NCBI GenBank assembly: GCA_023134145.1
Contig: JAGLUW010000010.1
Location: forward strand, 186,001-250,000
Length of the DNA: 64,000 nucleotides
Direction: 5' to 3'
Source: Sulfuriflexus sp.
GTDB taxonomy: Bacteria; Pseudomonadota; Gammaproteobacteria; AKS1
Positions 33,858-41,872 of this stretch are shown here, one piece after another; the stretch's first letter is position 1; each line of letters starts with the position of its first letter. Position numbers and translations under genes: made by a program. The notes beneath the pieces were generated by a model that saw nothing but the letters and a program-made list of their open reading frames with translations, made no database searches and was not told the DNA's origin.

Positions 33858-34454
33858 ATGCCACCTGAACAACACGCGATAAATATACTTACAGCACTGA
33901 GTTTTTTTGCCAATAAAAAGACGAATCTTGTTCTGGATGTCTTAGCCGGACAGACGCCACATGAAAACGAGAAATTCCCCAAAGGCGAGTTGAATTTTGC
34001 AGACTCGGGTTGGCGTGGTTTTTACCATTGTCATTCTGCGGAGGATAAAGATCCGGAAGAACATGGGCATTTTCATTTATTTGTTTGTTGTGGCGAAGAA
34101 CAATGGACTCACGTAGCGGCATTATCAATAGATAACCAAGGTCAGCCACGCAGCTGGTTTACTGTAAATCAATGGGTCACGGGTGCTAACTGGCTATCTG
34201 CCAATGATACTTTGATATTATTGGATAACATTCAGGTTCCAGTTGAAAGCACAATCACTGAGAAGTTCCTGTTATCAATGCTTGGCCTATACCATGATGA
34301 TCTAAGTGAATTATTGCTTGAGCGTGATAGACGGTTGACCCAGATCAATGCGGGTGCCAATATGGATGATACGCTTCAGGATAGAGATGTGTACGTTTTA
34401 AGTTTTCAGCCCATTGCTCTTCAAGAACGCTTGTTTCAGTCTGTACGTAAGTAA
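33858..34454 (+). CDS. Unrecognised cytoplasmic protein with HGHFH motif
   Basis: A 198-residue protein without signal peptide or membrane segment. I cannot name its function; it may belong to a domain-of-unknown-function family. Visible marks are GWRGFYHCHSAEDKDPEEHGHFHLFVCCG (split: WRGFYHCHSA and EEHGHFHLFVCCG), a cluster of His and Cys that could bind metal, then WFTVNQWVTGANWL. It sits 3 nt after the SPCSLD peptide gene and 30 nt before the rhodanese gene in the FNR-controlled sulfur operon, so a role in sulfur or redox handling is possible. Confidence 0.75.
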   Translation: MPPEQHAINILTALSFFANKKTNLVLDVLAGQTPHENEKFPKGELNFADSGWRGFYHCHSAEDKDPEEHGHFHLFVCCGEEQWTHVAALSIDNQGQPRSWFTVNQWVTGANWLSANDTLILLDNIQVPVESTITEKFLLSMLGLYHDDLSELLLERDRRLTQINAGANMDDTLQDRDVYVLSFQPIALQERLFQSVRK

Positions 34455-34484
34455 AATACATATCATTAATACAGGAGGTGCACC

Positions 34485-35459
34485 ATGAATCTTCGTCACT
34501 TGGTTATATTCTTAGGTCTATTATTATTTAACTTGTCTTTGCAGGCAGCAACCCTACCCGGGCCCGTTGTTGATTCGGCATGGTTGGCAAAAAACCTTGA
34601 TAAGGTTGTTATCCTCGATGCACGTAAAGATATCAAAAGTTTTACAGCTAAACCGGCATACAAAAAAAATAAAAAAACCGGAAAACTGAAACTTGCCCGC
34701 GTTGGTGGTCATATAAAAGGTGCGCAACTGGTTAATTACAAGAAAGTGCGTGCCAAGAGGGAAATTGATGGCAAGACAGTAACGCGTATGTTGCCAGTAA
34801 AAGCTGACTTTGAAAAACTCATGCAGGCAGCAGGGCTGAGTAAAAATAGCGCTGTTGTTATTGTCAGCAAGGGGCAGTCTGGTGGAGATATAACCATCGC
34901 GACACGCCTGTATTGGCAACTAAAGTACTATGGTCACACCGACATGGCTATTCTTGATGGTGGTATGGCACAGTGGCTCAAAGATGCTCATAAGGTGAAT
35001 ACAAAACCCGCAAAGGCAAGCAAAGGTAACTGGGTTGCGACCGCGGAAAACAAATCTATCCTCGCTACCAGCGATGATGTTGCCAAGGCCGTAAAAGATA
35101 AATCAGTCCAGCTCGTTGATACACGCGTCTTGAGTCAATACCTGGGTACTTATAAAAAGTCCTATGTTTATGCAAAGGGGCATGTTCCTACCGCTAAAGT
35201 TTTTCCGGTAGAGCTGTTGACATACCCAAGTTCACCCGCCAAGTTTACACCTAGTGATGATCTTGCTGCCTTGGCTCGTGAATTTGGTATTGATACGAAA
35301 AAACCTGCAATCACTTATTGCAACAGTGGCCACCTTGCATCAGGCGCCTGGTTTGTGATGAGCGAGGTACTAGGTAATAAACAGGCCAAACTTTATGATG
35401 GTTCCATGCACCAGTGGACACTGGAAAAAAGGCCAACTACAGCAATGAAGATGGAGTAG
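34485..35459 (+). CDS. Secreted two-domain rhodanese-type sulfurtransferase
   Basis: A 324-residue periplasmic protein: signal peptide LVIFLGLLLFNLSLQA, then two rhodanese domains. The second has the active-site Cys C279 in ITYCNSGHLASGAW. In the first the catalytic Cys is lost (IVSKGQSGGD), the normal pattern for tandem thiosulfate sulfurtransferases, where only one domain is active. An AGGAGGTG ribosome site before the ATG is the strongest in this operon, so high expression is likely. As the last gene after the YeeE/YedE transporter and the SPCSLD peptide, it may move sulfane sulfur in the periplasm. It ends 10 nt from the convergent cmoB gene. Confidence 0.9.
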   Translation: MNLRHLVIFLGLLLFNLSLQAATLPGPVVDSAWLAKNLDKVVILDARKDIKSFTAKPAYKKNKKTGKLKLARVGGHIKGAQLVNYKKVRAKREIDGKTVTRMLPVKADFEKLMQAAGLSKNSAVVIVSKGQSGGDITIATRLYWQLKYYGHTDMAILDGGMAQWLKDAHKVNTKPAKASKGNWVATAENKSILATSDDVAKAVKDKSVQLVDTRVLSQYLGTYKKSYVYAKGHVPTAKVFPVELLTYPSSPAKFTPSDDLAALAREFGIDTKKPAITYCNSGHLASGAWFVMSEVLGNKQAKLYDGSMHQWTLEKRPTTAMKME

Positions 35460-35469
35460 CTCTGAGTTT

Positions 35470-36444
35470 TTATCCTTTCTCCGCGATGAGAATAGCTCGT
35501 CGCGGAGCAGGGTATCCTTCAATAGTTTTGTTGATGTCATCAGAGTCAAGAAAGTCTTTGAGTGAGTGGAAGGTCATCCAGTCTGTAGCGCGCTGCTCTT
35601 CGCTGCTGGTTTGGTTGACATCAACAACACGAATATTTTTTAAACCTGCTCGTTTACACCATCGTACCAGTAATTTTATTGAAGGAATGAACCAGACATT
35701 ACGCATACAGGCATAACGATCTTCTGGAACTAATACAGTATTTTCATCACCCTCTATAATTAAAGTCTCAAGCACCAATTCTCCACCACTGACAAGGCAA
35801 TCCATTAGCTGTGTAATATGATCGATCGGGCTACGACGATGATAAAGCACGCCCATTGAGAACACGGTATCAAAGCTTTCTAATTTATTCGGTAAGTCGT
35901 CTATACCCGCAGGTATCACCATTACGTTGTCTGATTGGATATAGTTCTGCATGACTTGGAACTGCATATTAAATAGTGGGGTAGGATCAATGCCAACCAC
36001 ACTTGCTGCACCATCACCGGCCATTCTCCAGCAGTGATAACCGTTACCACAACCAACATCGAGTACATGTTTGTCGGTTAATGGTGAGATATGATCTTTC
36101 AGTCGATCCCATTTCCAATCAGAATGCCATTCGGTATCTATATCTAGACCAAATAGTTCGAAAGGACCTTTGCGCCAAGGATGAAGTTCTTTTAATTGTG
36201 TTTCTAAATCGGCACGTTGGTCGTCACTTATATCGTCAGCCTTACCAATGCGTATTGCTGACGTACCTAATTCTATTGATGATGGTTTGATAATAGGAAG
36301 TTTATCAATAGCCGCTTGCCATTTTGTAATATTGCCAAAACGTTCAGGACTAATGCCGTGACTAATTTGTGCGGCCAACTGTTCAGCCCATGCTGCTAAT
36401 GGCCCGTCTTGTAAATGGTCTAGAAACGGTTGGTAGAATTTCAT
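35470..36444 (-). CDS. cmoB: tRNA U34 carboxymethyltransferase
   Basis: CmoB transfers the carboxymethyl group of carboxy-SAM to 5-hydroxyuridine at tRNA position 34, giving cmo5U. The 324 residues (E. coli: 323) have the family's N-terminal domain with WRKGPFELFGLDIDTEWHSDWKW (split as GPFELFGLDIDTEW), the SAM motif VLDVGCGNGYHCWRM, GIDPTPLF, and the VFSMGVLYHRRSP segment. Its start overlaps the cmoA stop by 4 nt (ATGA), so the two are coupled and follow the order of the pathway. Confidence 0.97.
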   Translation of the reverse strand: MKFYQPFLDHLQDGPLAAWAEQLAAQISHGISPERFGNITKWQAAIDKLPIIKPSSIELGTSAIRIGKADDISDDQRADLETQLKELHPWRKGPFELFGLDIDTEWHSDWKWDRLKDHISPLTDKHVLDVGCGNGYHCWRMAGDGAASVVGIDPTPLFNMQFQVMQNYIQSDNVMVIPAGIDDLPNKLESFDTVFSMGVLYHRRSPIDHITQLMDCLVSGGELVLETLIIEGDENTVLVPEDRYACMRNVWFIPSIKLLVRWCKRAGLKNIRVVDVNQTSSEEQRATDWMTFHSLKDFLDSDDINKTIEGYPAPRRAILIAEKG

Positions 36445-37181
36445 TTAATTGCGAGTAGTGAAACAAAGTTGAGACATTGCTGCCAAACAACCACCTGGCT
36501 GAAGCCCGCTTGAGTTAGTCGTTGTCGATGAATTTCAATCGTATCTGGGATTAATACATTATCCAGCGCTGCGCGTTTTTGGCTAATCTCTAATTCGCTA
36601 TAACCATTAGCGCGTTTAAAATTGAGTTGTAACTCTTCTAGTAATGCTTGTTCATTTTCTTCTTCGCGTATAATCTTCTCAGAAAGAATTAATGCACCAC
36701 CATTATTCATGCCTGTCGCTATTTTACTGAGTAGAGGAAGCCGTTCATCTGGAGAAATAAATTGCAGGGTAAAGTTCATCACGGCAAGGCTGGTGTTTTT
36801 AAATGGAATATTGCGGATATCATCACAGATAACATCAACCGGTGTTTTTCCTTGCGTATCGTTAGCAATATTTTCACGGCATTGTTCGACCATGGCTTCC
36901 GCATTATCAACAGCAATGATTTTGCAGCCGCTGCTATTGATTCTTCGACGTAGAGAGAGAGTAGAAGCACCTAATGAGCAGCCAAGATCATAGATATTAG
37001 AATTTGCAGTGACGAATTTCTCAGCAATAATACCGAGCAGTGGTATGAGGTTGTCATAACCTGGTACGGAACGGCGAATCATATCGGGAAAGACGTGCGC
37101 GACACTCTCGTCAAACACGAAATCAACGATCATGTCTTGAGGTGTATCGTAAATACTGTCTTTTTGGCCAGATTTGCTCAT
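36441..37181 (-). CDS. cmoA: Carboxy-S-adenosyl-L-methionine synthase
   Basis: CmoA converts SAM and prephenate to carboxy-SAM, the donor for CmoB. The 246 residues match the family length (E. coli: 247): FDESVAHVFPDMIRRSVPGY, the SAM-binding IYDLGCSLGASTLSLR, AVDNAEAMVEQCR and NFTLQFISPDERLPLL. First gene of cmoA-cmoB; a 93-bp gap separates it from the divergent yajQ gene. Confidence 0.97.
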   Translation of the reverse strand: MSKSGQKDSIYDTPQDMIVDFVFDESVAHVFPDMIRRSVPGYDNLIPLLGIIAEKFVTANSNIYDLGCSLGASTLSLRRRINSSGCKIIAVDNAEAMVEQCRENIANDTQGKTPVDVICDDIRNIPFKNTSLAVMNFTLQFISPDERLPLLSKIATGMNNGGALILSEKIIREEENEQALLEELQLNFKRANGYSELEISQKRAALDNVLIPDTIEIHRQRLTQAGFSQVVVWQQCLNFVSLLAIK

Positions 37182-37274
37182 GAGGCCAGAGCGTAGCGGA
37201 TTTGCCGTATATCTGCCAGTTATGTCGGGTTATACTCTAGTTACTTAATAATACTTATATAACGGTAACGAATT

Positions 37275-37757
37275 ATGCCTTCCTTTGATGTGGTCTCTGA
37301 AGTAGATAGTCATGAATTAAGAAATGCAGTGGATCAGGCGAATAAAGAAGTAGCCAATCGCTTTGATTTCAAGGGTTCAGATTCTAAGATCGAATTGAAC
37401 GGAACAGACATGAAGGTGTCTAGTGATAGTAAGTTCCGTGTAGAACAGGTTTGTTCTGTATTGCATCAGAAGTTGGCAAAACGCGGCATTGATATGAGTT
37501 GCCTTGACGCGGGTGATGTTGATGAAGCGGTAAAAACGGCTAAACAAGTGATCAAGATTCGTGAAGGTCTTGATAAGGAAATGGCTAAAAAAGTCGTCAA
37601 ATTGATTAAAGATAGTAAGCTTAAGGTACAAGCGGCAATTCAAGGTGAGCAAGTTCGCGTAACCGGCAAGAAAAGAGATGACTTGCAGGGTGTGATGGCG
37701 ATGTTAAAGAAATCATTTACGGAACAGCCCTTACAATTTAATAATTTTAGAGATTAA
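37275..37757 (+). CDS. yajQ: YajQ-family nucleotide-binding protein
   Basis: A 160-residue protein (E. coli YajQ: 163) with two ferredoxin-like halves. MPSFDVVSEVDSHELRNAVDQ and NRFDFKGSD at the N-terminus and the C-terminal VTGKKRDDLQGVMAMLK are diagnostic. YajQ proteins bind nucleotides, in Xanthomonas c-di-GMP, and may act as co-regulators; whether this one does is not visible. It lies 2 nt before dsbC on the same strand. Confidence 0.95.
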   Translation: MPSFDVVSEVDSHELRNAVDQANKEVANRFDFKGSDSKIELNGTDMKVSSDSKFRVEQVCSVLHQKLAKRGIDMSCLDAGDVDEAVKTAKQVIKIREGLDKEMAKKVVKLIKDSKLKVQAAIQGEQVRVTGKKRDDLQGVMAMLKKSFTEQPLQFNNFRD

Positions 37758-37759
37758 TA

Positions 37760-38497
37760 ATGAATATAGTGAAATCAAGTTCAAGAATATTAGTTATATT
37801 GTGCGCGTTAATAGCTCTGCCATTAAATGCAGCCGACGATGATATTTCTAAATTAAAACAACGTTTGTCGAGTATGTTTCCCTCAGACACGGCTTACACT
37901 ATTTCAAAAACACCTGTACCGGGTTTGTTTGAAGTTGATTTTGGTGATTCCTTTGTGTACATCACCGCAGATGGTCAATACGCTGTAAAAGGTGACATTA
38001 TTAATATGGTCACTAATGCAAACCTTACTAATCTTAAACGCGCTGAAGGGCGTTTAAAGACAATGGAAGTGATTACTGAAAAAGACACACTTGTTTATCC
38101 CGCGAAGGATAAAGTAACGACCATGACAGTCTTTACCGATATCGACTGTTCATATTGCCGAAAACTTCATAGTGATATGAAAGGCTATAATGAACAAGGC
38201 ATTGAAGTTCGTTATGTATTTTATCCTCGTGCAGGCCTAGGTTCAAATTCTCATCAAAAAGCGACATCGGTTTGGTGTGCAGACGATCAACGTAAGGCGC
38301 TTGATTTTGTTAAGAGTGGCAGAAGAATTGATAAACGGGATTGCGATACACCTATTGTAAAACATGTTGAAGTGGCGAATAAATTAGGCGTGAATTCTAC
38401 TCCGACATTAATGTTTGAGGATGGCACAATGATGCCGGGTTACATTCCACCAGCACGTTTGGCAGCGATTCTAAAACAGCGCAAGGTAATTAAGTAA
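37760..38497 (+). CDS. dsbC: Thiol:disulfide isomerase DsbC
   Basis: A periplasmic disulfide isomerase that corrects wrong disulfides and is kept reduced by DsbD. The 245 residues have a signal peptide (ILVILCALIALPLNA), the N-terminal dimerisation domain (DTAYTISKTPVPGLFEVDFGD), a linker, and the thioredoxin domain with TDIDCSYCRKLH (CSYC active site) and the cis-Pro region GVNSTPTLMFEDG. It follows yajQ by 2 nt. Its stop abuts the stop of the convergent addA gene. Confidence 0.95.
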   Translation: MNIVKSSSRILVILCALIALPLNAADDDISKLKQRLSSMFPSDTAYTISKTPVPGLFEVDFGDSFVYITADGQYAVKGDIINMVTNANLTNLKRAEGRLKTMEVITEKDTLVYPAKDKVTTMTVFTDIDCSYCRKLHSDMKGYNEQGIEVRYVFYPRAGLGSNSHQKATSVWCADDQRKALDFVKSGRRIDKRDCDTPIVKHVEVANKLGVNSTPTLMFEDGTMMPGYIPPARLAAILKQRKVIK

Positions 38498-41400
38498 TTA
38501 GTTTAATTCTACGTGAATAAAATCATTTGAAGCAGTAAGTAATAGACCTGCACGGACGCGCATATCTGGCCATAGCTTTTGAATGCCGGTTGCGTAATAT
38601 TGCAATTGTTTCTTATATTGTTCGATTAATAATTCATCACTGGTATCACGGTGTGTTTTATAATCAATAATAAGTAATTCATCTTGATAGCGTACTAAGC
38701 GATCAATAATACCATTCACTGTCTTGCCTGAATTATTTATATAGCTAATAGAAACTTCATTCCATGCTTGTTTGAAATGACTATCATCAAATAAGTGGCT
38801 GTTCTTAGTATCATCAATAACGGTGACAGCTTCCTGCCAGTAAGTATTAAATTCATCCGTGTTTATAGAGGTTGCATATTTGTTTTGTATTTTAGAGCTG
38901 ATGGCTTCTCTTGGGTTATTGCCAACTAAGCATTTTTCAATGATTTCATGTATTAGCGTGCCACGCAGTTGGGCGTTAGTGTTTTCAGTTTGTAGATGAT
39001 TTTCATCAACAGCACTTGGAGAAATTAATGTTTCTTTGCTGGCGGTATGAGTTGCATGCATCAAATAACTAGGTAGAACCTCTTTGTTATTTGCCACTAA
39101 GTCATTAGTTTTTTCGGTTAATACGGGTATTGTATTTGATGCACAATCATAACCGCCATTTTCGTCAACCAATTCTAGTTTTTCAAGTCGCGTTTTAATT
39201 TTCTCATACCAACTGACTGCACTGGTCTTTCTAGCCGGTTCACTCCCACTGATGTAGAGGTATTGGCGTGCACGTGTTATTGCAACATAGAGAAGGTTTT
39301 CATCTTCACGTTGTTGAGCCACTTTCTGTTTATCTAATATTTCAGCGGTTTTACTGTCAATAGAATCTTTTTTTGCGACTAATTGAAATAAATTTGGTTG
39401 ATCATCACCACTAGGCCAATCAACAAAGGCATTATAAGCAGATTTATTTTCTGGCATGCTTGCCGTATCAGCAAGAAAAATAATCGGTGCTTCGAGTCCT
39501 TTCGCACCATGAATTGTCATGATATCTACTTTATGTTCTAAACTTGTATCTAATGCGGGGTTCGGTCCATCTCTGCCTTGTTTGTGCAAAGAAAGTAATC
39601 GTGCACGGAACTGCGCCAGACTTGGATAACGACCACTGTCTATTTCTAATGCCAGTTCAATAAATCGGCGTAGGTTCGCTGCAACACGGTTATGTAAATG
39701 TGCGGGGAAGCCTTGTTTAAATCGTGCCATCACATCGCCACTGCAATAGATATGATCCAGTAGATCGTGCACGGGCAGGGTGTCGGCAAGTTGATACCAC
39801 GAGGTTAATAATGACTGAGCACGCGCGAGTGTGGGAGAGTCATCCGTTGGCAATGATTGTAAGCGGCTAAACCAATTAAGTCGTTTGCCTTGCTCAAACC
39901 GAGCCAGTTTCATTAAGTCTTGTTCTGAGCATGCAAATAATGGGCTTCGTAATACACGCGCCAAAGCGAGATTATTATAAGGTGTATTAAGTGTGTTGAG
40001 CAGTGCCTGCATATCTTGTATTTCAACACTGCTTAATAACGTACCCGGTGCGCTACCTCTATAAGGAATACCAAGTTGTTGTAGGGCTAATTCATAGCGT
40101 GCTAGATGGGTGCGGCTACGAAGTAAGATCATGATGTCGCCATAGTGCGCTGGACGTTGAACACCATCATCAGTGATCACCGTATTTTCTTCGACTAATT
40201 GTTTTATCTTGTCGGCGAGTATTGCCGCTTCAAGATCGCGAGTATTATCTTTTTCTTGTCGTGGTTCATGTAAAGGGTTACGCAGTGCGGGAGATTCATC
40301 GGCTTCTTCTGCTTCAGCTGGTTTTTCAAGGCTAAGCAATGGCAGTACGTGTACCTCACCATAGTGATTTTTAAGATACGTGCTGTGTTCACTAAAATCA
40401 CTGAGCTTGCCATCGGTGAATACTAAGTTCACAAAATCAATAATGGCAGGGGCTGAACGCCATGATGTGTTCAATGGTGTGCTACTGGCACCAAGGTTGT
40501 CACTTAACCATTTTCGAGCATAAGTAAATAATTGTGCATCAGCACGACGGAAGCGATAAATAGATTGTTTTGCATCACCGACTAAGAATACTGAGCGGTG
40601 TTTCTCAGCATCGGCAGCAGCAAGCTCTTCAAGTAAAGGAAGTAACAAACGCCACTGGGTTGGGTTGGTATCTTGAAATTCATCAACTAACATGTGATCG
40701 ATACGTTGGTCGAGTTTGTATTGAATCCAATGTGCGTGATGAGATGCGTTGAGTAATTGACATGCTTGCCATTCAAGATCAGTAAAGTCGAGTAGACGCT
40801 GTTGTTGTTTAATCGTTTGATAATGCTCAAGGTAGCACTGGCCAACTTGATACCAAGCATTATTTATTGAGTAATTATTATGTCTTGCAAGTAGGTCCTC
40901 AATTTCCTGACAGGCAGAGCCAATCATTTTTTGTAATTCTTCTAGTCTATCCGCCTTGTCATCACCGAGTTTCTTGCGAACGGTTTTATTCGCGATATCT
41001 TTGAATAATCCATTTCCTTTATTAATCAAGATAGCTTTTATTGATGACAAGGATGCGCCGGTAAAGTTTTGTTCGGCAATGATGCAGTGAATATTGGTTT
41101 GGTGTTTTACATTGGTCTTTGTGTCATGAATGCCAATTAATTCTGCAAATTCAGATAGTTCAGGTGTTTTCTGTTGAAACCACGTATTTAGATCTGGTTT
41201 GTTATCAGGATCGATCTCAAGTTGTTTCTGCAATGCAGTTAAGGCAATAGTGACCGGTTCATCACTAGTATGGGTTAAGGCCCACCAATCGCTGCGGTTT
41301 CTTAAGAAACTATTTAATGCCTGTTGTGTTGAGTAGAGGCCATTACATTGGCTAAATAATATTTCAAGATTACTGGCAAGCGTAGAATCAGGGTTTTTAG

Positions 41401-41872
41401 TTGCCTGTGAAAATAAGGCATCCCATGCTTCGGTTTCCAATATGCCTGTTTTATCGATAAGTTCAAAACCCGCAGGGATGTCTGCCTCAAGTGCAAAGCG
41501 CCTTAATATTTGTTGCGAGAAGGCATGGAAGGTTGTGATGCTTACTTGTCGTGGTTGTCGCAATAAATCTTCATAGAGATTTCGAGCGCGTTCAAGTAAT
41601 GCATCATTTGTTTGTATGCCAATGATATCGAGTTCTTTAATGAGTTCGTCATCTTGCATGATACTTAGATCGCGTAAGCGTTCTAATAAACGTTGCTGCA
41701 TCTCGGCGGCGGCTTTACGCGTAAAGGTAATAGCTAAGATGGCATCAGGTTTTACGCCACTGAGTAATAAATGTAATAAGCGAGCAATAAGCAGCCATGT
41801 TTTTCCGCTACCGGCGGATGCGTGCACGCTGGTGCTGCTATTGGGTTGGCAGGCTTGTTGAGTGATGTTCAT
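38498..41872 (-). CDS. addA: AddA-type UvrD helicase-nuclease
   Basis: The helicase/nuclease subunit of an AddAB-type enzyme that processes double-strand breaks for RecA. The 1124 residues carry superfamily 1 helicase motifs: Walker A HASAGSGKTWLLIAR near the N-terminus, AITFTRKAAAEMQQRL, MLVDEFQDTNPTQW, VGDAKQSIYRFRRAD, IMTIHGAKGLEAPII and YVAITRARQYLY, and a C-terminal RecB-like nuclease domain with LLIIDYKTH (catalytic Asp and Lys). The ATG at 41872 is chosen because it makes a 4-nt overlap (ATGA) with addB, and the family normally starts right before the ATPase; the track ORF begins 10 codons earlier. It lies in the fdxA-addB-addA unit. Confidence 0.93.
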   Translation of the reverse strand: MNITQQACQPNSSTSVHASAGSGKTWLLIARLLHLLLSGVKPDAILAITFTRKAAAEMQQRLLERLRDLSIMQDDELIKELDIIGIQTNDALLERARNLYEDLLRQPRQVSITTFHAFSQQILRRFALEADIPAGFELIDKTGILETEAWDALFSQATKNPDSTLASNLEILFSQCNGLYSTQQALNSFLRNRSDWWALTHTSDEPVTIALTALQKQLEIDPDNKPDLNTWFQQKTPELSEFAELIGIHDTKTNVKHQTNIHCIIAEQNFTGASLSSIKAILINKGNGLFKDIANKTVRKKLGDDKADRLEELQKMIGSACQEIEDLLARHNNYSINNAWYQVGQCYLEHYQTIKQQQRLLDFTDLEWQACQLLNASHHAHWIQYKLDQRIDHMLVDEFQDTNPTQWRLLLPLLEELAAADAEKHRSVFLVGDAKQSIYRFRRADAQLFTYARKWLSDNLGASSTPLNTSWRSAPAIIDFVNLVFTDGKLSDFSEHSTYLKNHYGEVHVLPLLSLEKPAEAEEADESPALRNPLHEPRQEKDNTRDLEAAILADKIKQLVEENTVITDDGVQRPAHYGDIMILLRSRTHLARYELALQQLGIPYRGSAPGTLLSSVEIQDMQALLNTLNTPYNNLALARVLRSPLFACSEQDLMKLARFEQGKRLNWFSRLQSLPTDDSPTLARAQSLLTSWYQLADTLPVHDLLDHIYCSGDVMARFKQGFPAHLHNRVAANLRRFIELALEIDSGRYPSLAQFRARLLSLHKQGRDGPNPALDTSLEHKVDIMTIHGAKGLEAPIIFLADTASMPENKSAYNAFVDWPSGDDQPNLFQLVAKKDSIDSKTAEILDKQKVAQQREDENLLYVAITRARQYLYISGSEPARKTSAVSWYEKIKTRLEKLELVDENGGYDCASNTIPVLTEKTNDLVANNKEVLPSYLMHATHTASKETLISPSAVDENHLQTENTNAQLRGTLIHEIIEKCLVGNNPREAISSKIQNKYATSINTDEFNTYWQEAVTVIDDTKNSHLFDDSHFKQAWNEVSISYINNSGKTVNGIIDRLVRYQDELLIIDYKTHRDTSDELLIEQYKKQLQYYATGIQKLWPDMRVRAGLLLTASNDFIHVELN

